Part shown: positions 20,830-33,971 of the stretch, piece by piece | How the letters are laid out: every line of letters starts with the position of its first letter | Position numbering within the stretch: the stretch's first letter is position 1 | Source: Botryotinia globosa | Lineage: Eukaryota > Ascomycota > Leotiomycetes > Helotiales > Sclerotiniaceae | Direction of reading: 5' to 3' | Assembly (NCBI GenBank): GCA_014898425.1 | Contig: RCSZ01000004.1 | Coordinates: forward strand, 1,240,001-1,304,000 | DNA length: 64,000 bases | Made by a program: the position numbers and the translations under genes | The notes under the pieces: model-generated | The model's input: the letters and a program-made list of their open reading frames with translations, nothing else | Database searches by the model: none | Told to the model about the DNA's origin: nothing

Positions 20830-23800
20830 ATGGCGGCAATGCGACCAAACAAACGATTGCAAGTAGGGTCGAAAGGGTGGATAGCAGAGGAGCGATCGAA
20901 CGCGCTGCAGCTTGCAGCAGCAGAGTCAGAGGAGTTTACATTTGCTGCTAGGAATGAGATTGACTGGTTGAATGAACATATGGCAGAGATATTCAACAAG
21001 AATCAAGTGTATGTGAACAAGCCTGCGGCATTGGGCACGAGCTGACCTTCTGTTCTGTAGGAACGTCGCCGAAATATTTAAAACGCCGGGGAAGTTACGT
21101 GGGAAGACACCTAGAACAGCTAGGAAACTGAATCAATTGGAAGTGCGCGCAGTATGTCTTCGAATGTATGTAGCGATCTATACTAATACCAAGCAGCCAT
21201 TATCCGATGTCTTTTCGGCAACACCGCATGGAGCTCCAAGTCCATTTAGACAAGCCTACCATGAGCGCTCGCCCCCAAAATTCCGAGTAGCAGAGGACGC
21301 TCCGGCAGAAACTCACGAGGAACCTACTGAACCGCAACCCTCACCTTCGCAACCTACACCCTCACATCGTCCATCTAGCTCTGGCACTGCACAGAGCAGT
21401 GTCCAACGCAAATCTTTCATCAACACACTTGATTCTGGTTATTACGGAAGTCAGCTTGAGGAGGCGATGCAATCTAATACTCAACCTACCGAACCAGAAC
21501 CATTCGCAACGAGCCCACCCCGACAGTTCATACCCCGAGAAGATACAATCGAGCATGAAGACAATGAAGAGATTGCAAGTAATGCAGGTAACATAGAGAA
21601 TGAAGAAGACAGGCCTGAGGGCAAGATAGCCCCCATCGAAGAGAGACCAGTCGCAAATTTAGAGTCTGAAGAGCAACGAACTGTCGAAGTTTCATTTCAA
21701 TCTGCACAAGAAGGTTCGCCAATAGCGCCCACCATCGAGGCAGAAGCACAGACAGAAACAGGGACAGAAGCTCAGCAAGTTGAGGATGGTGAAGAAGACA
21801 AGGAGCCAACGAACAGAGATCAGGTCATGGGAGAAGTCGAGTATCCAAATCTCAACTTACAGCCTCATGACCAGAGCTCGGCCCATGCATCACCGGAAAA
21901 GCGCTCACTACAGAAATCTCCATCTAAATCCCCCGCAAGAGCCGAATCTCCTTTCAAGGAGCCTTCGGTCGAGCCACAGTCTTCACCATTAGCCCCTGAA
22001 GATGACCCTCAAGATGAGGACGAGCAGATGGATGATATTCCTGATGCTCAATCTGCTTCCGAGGGATCAAGCCCCATACGCCCTATTTTCCGCAAAAGCA
22101 GTTTGAATTTTGCTTCTCTACCTGCGCGAGATTTATCCAAGAAAAGTCTCGGGCATCGTACTTCGCGTACAAGTCATTATGGTCGGCCTACGGGCGGAAA
22201 GAGTCTGGGCAACGCCAAAGAAGATCTCGCAAATAGAAACGAAGACGAAATGGACGTTGATGAAATGCTTGAGCCGACTGGACGGGAAGAATCCGAAGCC
22301 GAAACATTACTAGCACGTATCCACAATAAAACGTCGACACAACGCCTTCAGGACCAGATCAGTATGCTTGGTCAGTCTCAGCCTACAACCAGACCTGCCT
22401 CGAAATCTCTTGTGGGTGGTATAATACCCACACGCCAGTCGATACAAGCGATTCAACCTCCAACGCCACAACAAAGACCAGAGGAAGCATCACCATCATC
22501 AAAAGGCAAGCGCTTCGCGACTCCAGGTGCCTTCCCTGAAGATGAGGATAGCTGGATTGGACCTCCAACAACAGCGTTGCATGGAAAGACGATTTTCAGT
22601 CCCCGCCCAACTATTGCCAAGAATCACACTGCAGATGTGATGGAGAGCGTGCGTGGCAAAGAAACTGTCAGTGGATCAGAGTTCATCGTTCCCGAAAACG
22701 GAGATGAAGGAAGGCAAACATCTCCAATCCGTGAAACCAATGTAAGAGGTCTAACTAAATCTATCTCAACTTCATTTATCTCCTCGCCTAAGAGAGCCGT
22801 TGGGCCACAAAGTCCTAACAAATTGATGTCGGTCTCCAACCCAAATCTTCCCATCAATGCAATTGATGAGGATTCTACAGCTCCTCCAAAATCTCCACCC
22901 AGGACTCTTAGGGGGAGCCCGTTGAAGGTTGCGAAAGACAAATTTTCTTCAATTTTGAAATCAGGAAAGACTTTATTTGCAAGTAGCGCAGCTGCAAGTG
23001 CTGAAGCAAAAATTGAAACTCTATCATCATCTACAAGAATTTACCAGAACAGTGTGCCTTCCTTTGAAGATGTACTTCAGAATGAGAACAGCGATGCTGA
23101 AGTCTCGTATCCGAAAATGGATATGCATTTCAATGATTCAATCCCCAAACGTATGCAAAGTCCTGTCAAAGCTACCACCCGCAAAACTAGAGCTTCTACC
23201 GAAAAGGAAGAGAAACGCAAAGAAGAGGCCGCTAGAGAGGCCAGAGAAGCCAGAGAAGCCAAGGAAGCCAGAGAAGCGCAAAAGATGAATGATCAATTAG
23301 AGAAGGCACGCATGAAGGTCAAAGAGGACGCACATGTTTATCATCAAGAGCAAGAGCGAGCCGCAGCCATGCAGAGGGAAGTAATCTCCCGGAAAGAACA
23401 AGAAAAATTGGCCAAGGCGAGTCAAGTTGAAGTGCCAAAGGCAACTCGAGGTAGTCCACGAAGAACGAAAGCTCAATTGGAAGCAGAGGTCATAGCAACT
23501 ACAGCTCCATCAGCGAATCCGTCTTCTGGTAAGGATACCGATATGACTGATGCACCAGCATCGATGCCACCGCCGTCTATTCCAAGACCAAAGTCACAGA
23601 TTGGGCGACCACAGGCTAAACGCCCATTAAGACCAGTGAAAGACACCGCTCCCAAAGCCAAGGCACCAGCGACTGTGATACGTGTCGATACTGGCTCTTC
23701 ACGCGGTCAGCAATATCATCCATCTAATGCAACACTTGCGGCAACTTTGGAACAGTCCTTACAATCTTCACAAAGCGGACACCTACGAAACAAAGCTAGC

Positions 23801-25083
23801 TCTAGTTCGCTACAAAGCAAATCTTCGAATAACAGCTTCAAGGCGCAAGCTAACAAAGCCCTAGAAGCAGCCGCACGAAAGAAAGAGGCTGATGAACTTG
23901 CTGCTCAACAAAGAAGGGATGCGAAGTTGGAAATGGAACGCCAGCGAGCCGCTACAAAGGAAGAGCAAAGGCGACAGAATGAGCTAACTGTCAAACGTGA
24001 CCAAGAACGTCAACGGGAGCAGCAGAAGGAAATCAGTCTTAGCGAGGCTAACAAAAGGGCCATCGAAAGAGCGAAGCAGAAGAGAGCTCCTCCGCCAGCT
24101 ATTCGACCTCAACAAAATACCGATCAATGGCTTGAGAAGTCATTGCCACCAGTTCCACTTCAAAGAAATGATCTGGGTGGGCAAGCAAAAGCTACCCGTA
24201 TGAACACCGCCAAAGCACCGCCGAAGAGACCTTTGCTGGAGAACAATGAGGAGATTGCTCGCCCACCAGTTCAGCGAAGTGCTCCTTCAATTCACGGTGA
24301 CCCCCGCACCAAACGCCAAAGGACCAACGAGTATCTTGATGAAGAAGATGAATTGACGGAGTCTCATCCCAAAATGACTGCTCCCCCGATTCGTCAATCC
24401 AGTATTCGTCCAAAGGTAAGCATATATTCATAATCAGTTCAATTTGTCATACTAACTAAAGATAGGAGATGCCCACAAAGTCGTTGTTTGCAAGCGGATA
24501 TGCTCACGCCCCACCGCCTGCTAATTTACAAAGGTCTACTATTGTTTCACAACACCAGAATAAAATTGGCAATCCGATGGATATGACTCAGGTTTCTAAG
24601 GGAGCCATTCCATTTGCATCAAGCTCAAATAGACAGTCATACAAAACACCCGCACGTAATGTAAGTCATGCCTCGGCAAAGGCGGCAAAATCTGCAGCAA
24701 AATCATCACCACGATACGAGAATGGAGAGAATATTGTTCTTCCCGAAATTCCCAGTGATAGCGAAGACGAAGATGATGAAGATGACGAGAAAGAGAAGAA
24801 AGCATTCCAAGGGCTCGGCTGGACAGATTCTCCCGAGATTCGCAAACAATTGGCACTCCAAGAAACTATTGATCCATCTAAGATTTTCGGACGACCCCAA
24901 GCCTTGAACATGGAAGAAGTGTTTGATAAAAGCAAGGATCGATTCCACAAATTTAGAGCTAGGACATCCAGTGCCAACTGGAGTGGATCTGATCGCCTTA
25001 CAGAAGAGGAGGTGCGCAAGGACTTGGAAGGGAGAGATCGTGTGCGAAGGCAAGGTGGATGGAGTTATGATCCCTCATTTTAA
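20830..25083 (+). CDS. INCENP/Sli15-like chromosomal passenger complex scaffold
   Basis: Four exons, 20830-21008, 21061-21151, 21197-24415 and 24466-25083, encode about 1368 residues. Introns are 52, 45 and 50 bp. The 45-bp intron (GTATGT, TACTAAT, CAG) keeps frame and contains no stop; its removal joins VRA to PLSDVF. The N-terminal block (EIFKTPGKLRGKTPRTARKL) belongs to the centromere-targeting end that binds Survivin/Borealin-type partners. The middle is long and disordered with SP/TP sites; residues ~740-1040 include Glu/Arg/Lys-rich single-helix stretches. The C-terminus carries the IN-box: GWTDSPEIRKQL (Trp at ~1282), DPSKIFG, and RTSSANWSG with a TSS motif (~1330-1332) typically phosphorylated by Aurora. 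It should activate Aurora/Ipl1 kinase at centromeres and spindle. Confidence 0.88.
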
Positions 25084-25971
25084 GCTGCGCATCTCAGTAT
25101 GAAAACCCAGGGTCACAGCTATTGCTCAAGATATTCATGGCGGAAGGGCATGGATCTTTTCACGCATTGAGTATGTATGGTGAATTATGAGGAAATGTTA
25201 TAGTTTCTGGACGATTTGAATTCTGGATGACAGAATTCTGTTGCTTGATTATGTTAGAGTCATGACAAGGCTTATCATGGATTGGCGATGAAGTACGATT
25301 TTGGTTTAACGGGAGTTTGGGGGGAACAATAATAATTGAAGCGAAAATTAATCGTTCTCGCAAAGGACTGGAGTAACTTGTACCGAAGTACAAACAAACA
25401 ATGGAATATGAACAAGTTGAATATATAATTATATGTGGATATTACTCTGGTGATTTACAAGTGTGATGATGTGGTTTATATCTTTGAGGTTCGTTCTTTC
25501 AATGAAGACTTATAACTGTAATAGTGTAGTAATATGTGATCTCTATCCCGTTTGATGAGCTTTAAAGGAAATCTGTAGCAGGACCTCGTGCACACATAGG
25601 TATAATAAATGAGGATATTCGGATTTTTGTGTATTTATCATGCCTCGTAATAATAATAAGTGGTGGTCCTCATACAATGTCTCGTTCCTACCTACCGACC
25701 AAAGATCCTCAGCTGACAGGTTGATAGACTGACCGCCTTCTACATTCGTTCATCCAGAAAAAGTAGTTGTATGAGGAAGGGATGAAATTGATATCCATGC
25801 GAATAGAAATCTAGGTTGTACCAGAAATGAGCAGTTAGTGTAGCAAGAAACATACGCCGAGAGATGAAGAACTGGAGAGACGATCTCAGTGGCATCATTT
25901 GTTTCGGGACTTTGTTTTGTTTCCATGAATCTCAACAAACTCCTTTCTATCACTGGACCTGGGTCCCACGA

Positions 25972-26000
25972 GATCTGCATCTGCATCTGCATCTGCATCC
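25972..26000. repeat. GCATCT microsatellite
   Basis: About five tandem copies of the hexamer ATCTGC in 29 bp. It lies in intergenic DNA and has no coding context. Confidence 0.85.
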
Positions 26001-26610
26001 GTATGTCTACTACTGCAGTTCAGAATGGTCACTGCTTTCATGCTTCCCAGATGGATCATCGGTGGTGACATCTTTCTCGTGTGTGTGTACGTATATCTTG
26101 TTCTCGATGCTGTCTCTACGTCATTCTTGTGGTGTATCTGTAACGAACGTCAAGATTGAAGTGGGATTTTGTTGTGTTCACTGGATGAATGTGTACCAGT
26201 CAGTACATTTTCTGAATAGCGCGCGCGTTGGAGTCTTTGATTTGATGTGATACGGCTTGAATGTAAGAAATGTAGATTTATACCAGCCAGTATTCTAAGG
26301 GGAAAAGAAGCTTGTTCGGTAGAGATGGATGATATACTTCCATACCACTGTCGTATCTCTTGTCTCTTGATCAATAATAATTACTTATTACTTAGTAGTG
26401 CGATGTAAAGTATTGTACCTGGTAATCATCTGATCGCTACCTATGATTAATTATTGCATTGCCTACCTCCCACCTAGTAGTACCAATCTACCTACGAAAG
26501 GAATCATTGTTTTCAGGGTCTTGGTCCGTGGATCATCGGCGATTATTTAGCCGCCTCCCTCCACCTTTTACCTGTAAACAAATCCCACCTAGTGCTTTTG
26601 ACTATCAGCT

Positions 26611-26696
26611 CTACCTTTACCTTTACCTTTCTTTACCTTTACTTTTACCTTTACCTCTACCTCTACCTCTACCTCTAACCTTTTTGCCTTTACCTC
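26611..26696. repeat. pyrimidine-rich hexamer repeat (TTTACC/CTCTACC type)
   Basis: About 86 bp of imperfect CTTTACC and CTCTACC hexamers, with no G over nearly the whole tract. It is strongly strand-asymmetric and lies about 500 bp upstream of the J-domain gene. Confidence 0.8.
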
Positions 26697-27196
26697 AAAA
26701 TCCTAATAAGTAGGTATTACAAGCCAAAGAAAGTCCCTCTTTCTACTCTTTTCCCGCCAATCTCGACGGAGTGATACATGCGCCAGTCCCTTCCTTTCAT
26801 TTTAACTTCAACATCACCTGGTTATCCACGCATACTTTCTTATCTACTAGGTCCTGAACAGTATTGCAGGATAATAATAAGTTGCGCACGATTTTGTACT
26901 TACAGCCCACCTCGAGGTTTATTAGGTCCTGGCCAATTTAAATAAACAGGGTAGCTGGGCCAACACAGGATCTTTTCCATTTCCTTTCGCTATCACCACC
27001 AAAACTCCAGAAGTCTTCTCAAATTCTAAGCCCCAATTTCCGAATGGATTATTCAGTGTAACCAATAAATCATTGTCTGCCACCCGGTCCAATAATCCTC
27101 TTCGTTGTCTCGACTTAGAAAACACCAGAAACTTTTCCACATCCACATACGTTTTGAGCTTTGCAACTGAATCTGGTCTGAACCGCGCCTTCAAAA

Positions 27197-30100
27197 ATGG
27201 TGAAGGCAGATTTCGATCGGGATTACTATGCTGATCTCGAGATTGATTCAAGTGCTTCGATAAATGAGATTAAGAAACAATTTAGGAAACTTGGTACACA
27301 ATCCTCTGGCTTAGCCTTCCCCGCGCTCAAAGCTAACCTTTTTCTCTTGACAGCTCTCGTGTACCATCCAGACAGAAATTTAGGAAAGGAAAGCGACATT
27401 ACTGCCAAATTTCAAGCCATTCAATCCGCACACGAAGTTCTCACAGATCCGTCGGAGCGACAAAGATACGACGATGCTCGATCGAGGTTCAGATATACAT
27501 CAGCTTCAGCTTTCAGATCTACGAAAGGTAATCCTTATTCAAATTATGGCTCCGAATTCCCTCGTCCGCCCAAACCACCGCCATATCGACCCAATAGAAA
27601 TCCTCCCCCACAATCTGCTGGTGCTGCGAGATATTCGACGTTCACAACGCCGAAACAATCAGCCAGCGCAGCGGCACAAGAAGGGCCCGAGGCGAGGAAA
27701 AGTACGTTCAATGCATGGGAGAGCATGAAGGGTCACCAGAAGACACCATCATCCGGTTACAGAACTGGTTCAGGTCCGACGTGGAATACACCAAAAGCAG
27801 CACCCAAAGAGTACACTTCTCAACCAAGTCGCGAAGAGAGCAGCTTCAGGGGCTTTAATGCACCTCCAAGAGCCAAGCCAGGATTCGACGACTATATGCC
27901 TGACTCTCCACGAAAACCAAGTAATCCTCCACCTCCTACGCCAAAAAGAAATGGATTCATGCCTAGCAATCCGGGAGCGGATGAGCCATCTGCAGGAAAG
28001 GGCAATTACTCTACTTCCCGTGTCAATAGAAACATGCCGCCACCACCGCCACCAAGAGATTCTCCATCATTCGAGCGGGAACGTGAGAAGGAGGATACTC
28101 CACCTGATGCTCCACCAGTCAATCATAATACCCGTCCATCGGCGAAGGCGAATGACCCTTTGCGACAATTCAGGACCGAAGAAGAGTCGCCATACGAGCC
28201 TCGTATCAGTACGCCATATGCCAGTGCCGGAGGAGAGAAGTTTGATCCATTTGACGCTGCCAATATAGCAAGGTCGAAAAGTACCCGAGACAATGTTGCT
28301 GAACCAAAAAGTAGAAAGCCTGTTCCACGTGCTGGATCTGATTCAAATTTACCCTCCCCACGTCCAAATGGTACTCCAAAGAGTAGCCCTCCCAAGACGA
28401 CACATGCATTTGCATCCTCCCCTGATTCATCGGATTCCGGTAATGGCCCAGAGATCAATCCCCAGAAACCACGGGTATTTGCCAAGCCTAGGAAACCTGC
28501 ACCCGCTCAAGAGCAAAAACAGCCAGATGCTGCTCCCCCAGGAACATCGAATCAAAGTGAGTCTGGTTCTGAGACCTTGAATGAAGATGAAAGATCTCAG
28601 CCTATAACGACCCTCGTTTACTAACATTGTTACAGATGAAATTCCAGCCCAGGAAGAGCCTAAACCACAACCTTCAATGTATGATACATCTTCTAAGTAC
28701 ACTGCTTCTGACTCCAAGGAGCCGCCCCATCATATCAAGCATGCATCATTCCCTGGAACCCCTTCGCGCCCACCCCTTTTCAACTCCAAAAGCATGCAGG
28801 ATGCATACAAAGAAAAGTACCCTGGTTCTTTTACTACTGCAAGAGAGCGTCCCGCTGCATCACCTCTTAGTGGAGGTTCTTCTCGTCCTTTAGAAGGGTC
28901 TCAGCCCGGAGATAAAGACACATTGCATCGCAACAGCGTTGGGTCTGCGAACAAACTGAATTCTTTTGAGGCTGCTCAACACAATCTCGTCGACCGATTG
29001 GTAACCAACAAGGAACGGGCTCAGAAATCTCGTCAAAATGGTCCTGTAAAGCCAACGAAGAGTATTAACCACCGGGTCCACAATGATAAGGCTACATATT
29101 CGTTCAAGTCGACGCCAGCGGAGACGAGTAACTTTGCCAAGAGGCCAAGTTTGGTCTCTAAATCTCAATCTGCATTTTCAGTTGGCGATTCGCGTTTGAA
29201 TTCTTTGTTGTTGGATAAATTAAATGCCCATGCTAATAGTGATTCTCATGATAGCTTCTCTATGAAACTGGATGATGAAATATTCTCTCCAACTCGGCCA
29301 AAGATCAATACTACATTTTCCTCCGAAGAGTGGCATGGAAAGTTTGAAGCTGGTTGTGATTATTTTGTACCAGAACGTAAGAGTACTCAAATCCCGGTTT
29401 CCTCCCATGTCCGTGCTCAGTCAGCAAGTCGGCCACCAAGAGGTCGATCTCCTGTTAAGAGCCGCTCAGCGGATTCAAAGCCTTTCCCGGCATCAAGAGT
29501 CAATTCGGATACACCAATCAAATCCCCCGGTGGTACTAAGTTCTCTCCAGAGGACTGGGCAGAAAAATTTAAGCCTCAAACATTCGCTCCTCCGTCAATG
29601 CCATCGCCTACTAAGCCTACTGTTCCTACACGAATTGGGTCTCGAAGACCAAGAGTGCCTATCGCTAAGCCCACTGTTGGTTCTGCTGCGGTAGTTATTG
29701 AAGATGACAGCGCAGATGACAAGCCGCTATTCACTGGCAGAAACCCCAAACCCCCAAAGCCCCCGGCTAGTCCAGATGCAATGGATGTCGATTCTCCTCC
29801 CCCAGCTACACCAGCTCCTCCGCCACAAGCTGCACCTCCACCAGCTGCAACTTCAGCAAGCCAGTCAACACCAGCTTCACCGCCAAAGGCCAATGTTGGA
29901 CTGAAGATCAACACCGACCAACTCAAGAGATCTGCAGCCCCATCACAATCTCCAATTGACGCAGAAGGCCTGGGAGTCGAATTTAATGACATGAAGATTC
30001 AAGATCTTCTTTCTTCCCTCAACTTACCAAAGCCACCCACTGTTCCGAAGTATACTCACGAATCGAGCACATCTTTGTCACAAGGTATATATTTATCATC

Positions 30101-30386
30101 ATTTACAGCTTATATGGGTGACTGGGATGTTTTTGCCAAGCGCATGTTGCTACATCTCCTCGCACGCAAGAATCAGAACGATGGACTAGGATCAAATCGT
30201 TGGGAAAATCCCCAGGGTCTCGATATCTACAGACGTGGTCTCAAGGAAGATGGGGCAGTTATGAGTCACTGGGTCGCAGCCATGGCAAGTCATGATCAAG
30301 CCATGAAAGAATTTGCTATTCACAAGGAGCGTTTCAACATAGCAGAGGGTCAAGAGAGGGAGAGACCAAGAAAGAAGACACACTAA
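27197..30386 (+). CDS. J-domain (DnaJ/Hsp40) protein with long disordered region
   Basis: Three exons, 27197-27293, 27354-28556 and 28636-30386, encode about 1016 residues. The N-terminus is a J domain: DYYADLEIDSSASINEIKKQ, then the HPD triad (residues 37-39), then FQAIQSAHEVLTDPSERQRY. Intron 1 (60 bp, GTACAC...GCTAAC...ACAG) is a multiple of three without stops, and retaining it would split the J domain just before HPD. Intron 2 (79 bp) has GTGAGT and TACTAAC signals. The middle ~750 residues are Pro/Ser/Lys-rich and disordered. The C-terminal ~100 residues are again ordered (YMGDWDVFAKRMLLHLLARK, then GLDIYRRGLKEDGAVM), resembling a conserved C-terminal region of fungal J proteins. It should stimulate an Hsp70; the client and compartment are unknown. 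Confidence 0.9.
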
Positions 30387-31825
30387 TTTAAATTCCGCGG
30401 GCACTTGTTATTACTATTCTGGTAATAGTACACTCCGACTTTTTGTTATTTGCTGAGTATTATCTTTCTAGAGATACACTAAGAGAAATGACGTGGATGT
30501 GATGGGGAAGGTTTAATAAATAAGATGAAAGGAATATGGTTGGAGAGGATTCTGGTGATTAAATGGAATGGGTGCATTGGTTCGTGGACATGATTTGGAA
30601 CAAATAAAAGGAATTCGTTTGGTAGCATGGTCTGGAAGTTTTGATTCTGGTTCGACTTCATTATTTACGTTGGTTTTATTAATTTGATTGATTGGCTTTT
30701 GAATTGCTTCGTTTCCAGATACCCCTTGGGATAAGGATGGATGAATGAATGGATTGGCATACATATTAGGGTTATATTTTTCATTGAAGTGCTGAATAAG
30801 GCGAGAAGAAAGATATGCTACGCGAATTCGAGGATGTTTTATGGAATGAAAGATTGGGATGAATGAATGAAATGAGTATATTGCATACTTCGTACATACA
30901 TACATATCAGACGCGCCTTGGAACAAATAATCTTGTAAATTTAGATGTTTACCTTTTTTTTGAGAGAGAGATTTCTTCTGAGATTCTTTTGGTGATTTTG
31001 GTGTGTGGGTGAGTGTATGAGTGAGTGTATAAATTGGTGCGAGAGGATCAGCTTGAGTAAATGATGGTATGATAATCACGGTGCGAAGATTTATTATGTG
31101 CATGGAGATGAAAGCTCGCTGGTTAGCTGATCTAGTTGGTTGTATAGTACAGTAAAGCATGAGAGAGAGAAAAATCTGGGAGATTGAGAGGGGATGGAGA
31201 GGGAATGGAGAAGGGGTTGTGTGTATTTGTATAGCATCTTTCTCTGAACAGGGAGCTGGAGAATTGGGAAAGAGGAGAAGGGAGAGGGAGAAGATGGATG
31301 GATGTATGTATGGTGGAGAATGGGCTGGGTGGTGATACGATGGGTTGTGGGAGATCTGTAGTAAGTAGTAAGGTGTTGGGATTGAGAGAATAGGGGGCGC
31401 AGGGTGGGGGTTGTCAAAGGGCAATGATGACTTTCTGTGCAGGTGATGGATCCCGAATGATGGTTGACGTGTCATGTGCAATGGAACTACCTGGGTACCC
31501 AGTAGGTGATGAACTGGGGAATTTTTCCTATATACCTATCTAGGTATTGAGTCGGAGCGAGAGTGAAAACGAAACTTTTGGATATATAATGATTACGAGG
31601 TGGAGAAAGCACTCGATATTGGATAAAGAAATTGAAAGAGGATACTTAGTAGCTACTAGCTCATACGATACATCGGGGCGAAAAAAGAGCTGGATTAGAG
31701 GAGAGGAGATCCATTGAGTATAGCAAAGTAGTATATGGCGGGAAGAGGGTAAGTGTTTTGATACTTGGGGAGTTGAGAGTAAAGTGGGGATGTGAAGGGC
31801 TGGCTGTGTGTATGAGATGAGATGA

Positions 31826-31886
31826 GGAGGTGGATGGGTGGGTTGGGTTGGATTGGGTTGGGTTGGATTGGTTTGGGTTGAGTTGG
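31826..31886. repeat. TTGGG/TTGGATTGGG tandem repeat
   Basis: About ten imperfect copies of GGTTG/GGATTG pentamers or hexamers (GGGTTGGATTGGGTTGGG-type). G-rich on the plus strand, so it could form G-quadruplex-like structure in principle. Confidence 0.75.
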
Positions 31887-32012
31887 TGAGCTTGTGGATG
31901 AGGGGGTGAGAGGATGAGGAGATTAGGGTTAGTTTAGGAATGGGATGGAATGGAATGAAATGGGTATAGGGATGTAGATATCGATGTATGATTTGTGTAT
32001 GTAAGATCTTAT

Positions 32013-32100
32013 ATAGATATATAGATCCATAGATATATAGATCCATAGATATATAGATCCATAGATATATATATCCATAGATATAGATCCATAGATCCAT
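32013..32100. repeat. AT-rich 18-bp tandem repeat
   Basis: About five copies of ATATAGATCCATAGATAT with small variants, followed by GAATACAA short repeats to about 32130. Minus-strand frames reading Tyr-Ile-Tyr-Gly-Ser across it are artefacts of the repeat. Confidence 0.85.
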
Positions 32101-33794
32101 ATAAGAATACAAGAATACAAGAATATAAGAATTTGCAAAAAAAGAAATCAAAGTCGATGAAATAGAATGATATATACATAGGTACATCGTGAAAGTATTC
32201 AAAGATTGACAAGTAAAGAAGTGTGGAATATGTCTGTAGAGGGGTGGTCTAGGATCTAGACAGTTTTACTTACTCAATCACCAGCTATCATTGTGCAATT
32301 CCCAGCTCAATTCATCCCGACCTTTGGTTCATGATTCCAAGATGTATAACCCAATCTACTCAATGCGAGCACTATTCAAGGATCTGAGCGAAAGTACTAC
32401 TTCTTTTACACTGAAACATTGAAAAAAGTACTTGAAGAGATTGAAATTATCAAGTGTGGGATAGGAAGGAGTATATACCCAGCTTTGGATGGAGTGTTAT
32501 GCCATGGTGTAGTAACATGGTGATGATAGAGGCAACATTTATACACTTGAATTGGCCATACCTATTACTCCCCTCCTCACGCGATGCCTCACCTCTTACT
32601 TTCATTCTTACTTCCCCATATATCTAACAATTCCTCCGCTCATCCGTACTCCGGCCTTCTCGAACCACAGCACATATGACTTTTCACAAAATAACTCAAA
32701 ATCTCTCCTGAAATATCCACTACCCATTTTTTGCGAAGCCTAACCTCCCAGCCAGCATCGATCTGAATCATCATCCGCACACCTATAACCACAACATCAA
32801 CGTATCTCTCACACCTCTCTTGATCACATATCCGACCGTCTATGAAAATTACATTCTAGAATACGCCACATCCTCATCCGCCGTCAGGTTTCCGCCTCAG
32901 TCTCAGTCTCGACTCGTTCTCGAAATTACCGTTCCCATATGCTAATAAATTCCCATGAAATCTTCTTTTTGATGGATCGGTCTCTCGAGCTAGGATTCTA
33001 TCGGAAATTTGGATAGGTAATTAATCATATGCGCGATATAGTCATTGTGAGTCCGCGTACTGGGAGCTGGTGAGATGTGTAGAAATCATGGATAGACTCG
33101 ATGGAAATTCCGGATATCTGCAAAATCTCCTTGTATTGTTAGCATGCATTGCTATTTTCGCATTTCCACTTACTATCTTGAATCCGTTGCTAAATAGAAT
33201 TCTGCGTATCCAGTGCCCCTCGAGATTCGGTGTAACGGTACAAAATATCTCGTCGTGGGAAATGTGTGAAATGTAGGAAATGATTTTGATTATTATTTCC
33301 TTGGTCCGGAAGCGCCAGCAGTATCTTGTATAGGTATATTTCTCATATCGATAGCTCGAGAACGATCATAGTGATTAACACAGAGCCCGCATTACTCTTG
33401 TTCACTTCCTCGGTTGCTTCTGCGAAAATGTAGTCGCGTATATAAATCTCGAAAAGAGCCCTGGGAGAAATGTGTTAACAGTCTGCGACTACCTCCTGTT
33501 TCTTGTATACTTACTATATCTGCCACTTTCATGATTCTGCTACGCCGATAGTGCATCAAGTCGAGCTTCGAACTAATTCGCACCGTGGGCGAATGTATCC
33601 AGTCCCTCTCCATCAGCGTGTCCATACGAGGAAGTGGTTGGTTCGTTTTGGTAAATGGAAGAGGTATGTGGGATGGGTAGACTCGCAAATATAGTGACAG
33701 TCGCCGAAGTATATGTAATATCTTGAGAGTGGTATATCTATGGAGTTGAGATTTCGATGTCTCGGAAGATTGTACTGGGTGCGGATTGCATATT

Positions 33795-33950
33795 TAGTTT
33801 TAAAGTCTTTGCGTCTCGTGTGGGAGCGGGAGTGGGAGTGGGAGTGTAGATACAAAAGGGAAAGACCTTGTCACCCCCCCTCTTTCCCCTTTAAGAAATT
33901 TATAATTGTCCCGGTTCATATGATACAATCACTCTCATATCCTTGAAACA
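33795..33950. repeat. degenerate dispersed repeat, copy 3
   Basis: It contains TTTTAAAGTCTTTGCGTCTC, four GGGAGTG/GGGAGCG units, TAGATACAAAAGGG, and 'ttcatatgatacaatcactc' at its right side. The last element matches 'ttcatatcatacaatcactc' at the end of copy 1 (about 18453-18472). Confidence 0.5.
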
Positions 33951-33971
33951 TCTTCCAGCACCTTACAAAAA

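Larger units (their letters stand above)
25084..27196. other. 2.1-kb intergenic region
   Basis: No credible gene. It includes two short microsatellites (25972-26000 and 26611-26696) and presumably the promoter of the J-domain gene near 27196. Confidence 0.45.

Noticed and set aside
30513..31481. 322-codon minus-strand frame
   Set aside because: The strand is almost free of purine-rich stop codons, the product is His/Pro/Ser/Ile low complexity, and no promoter, intron or domain supports it.
31540..32202. 220-codon minus-strand frame
   Set aside because: Half of it is translated ATAGATCC and GGTTG tandem repeats.
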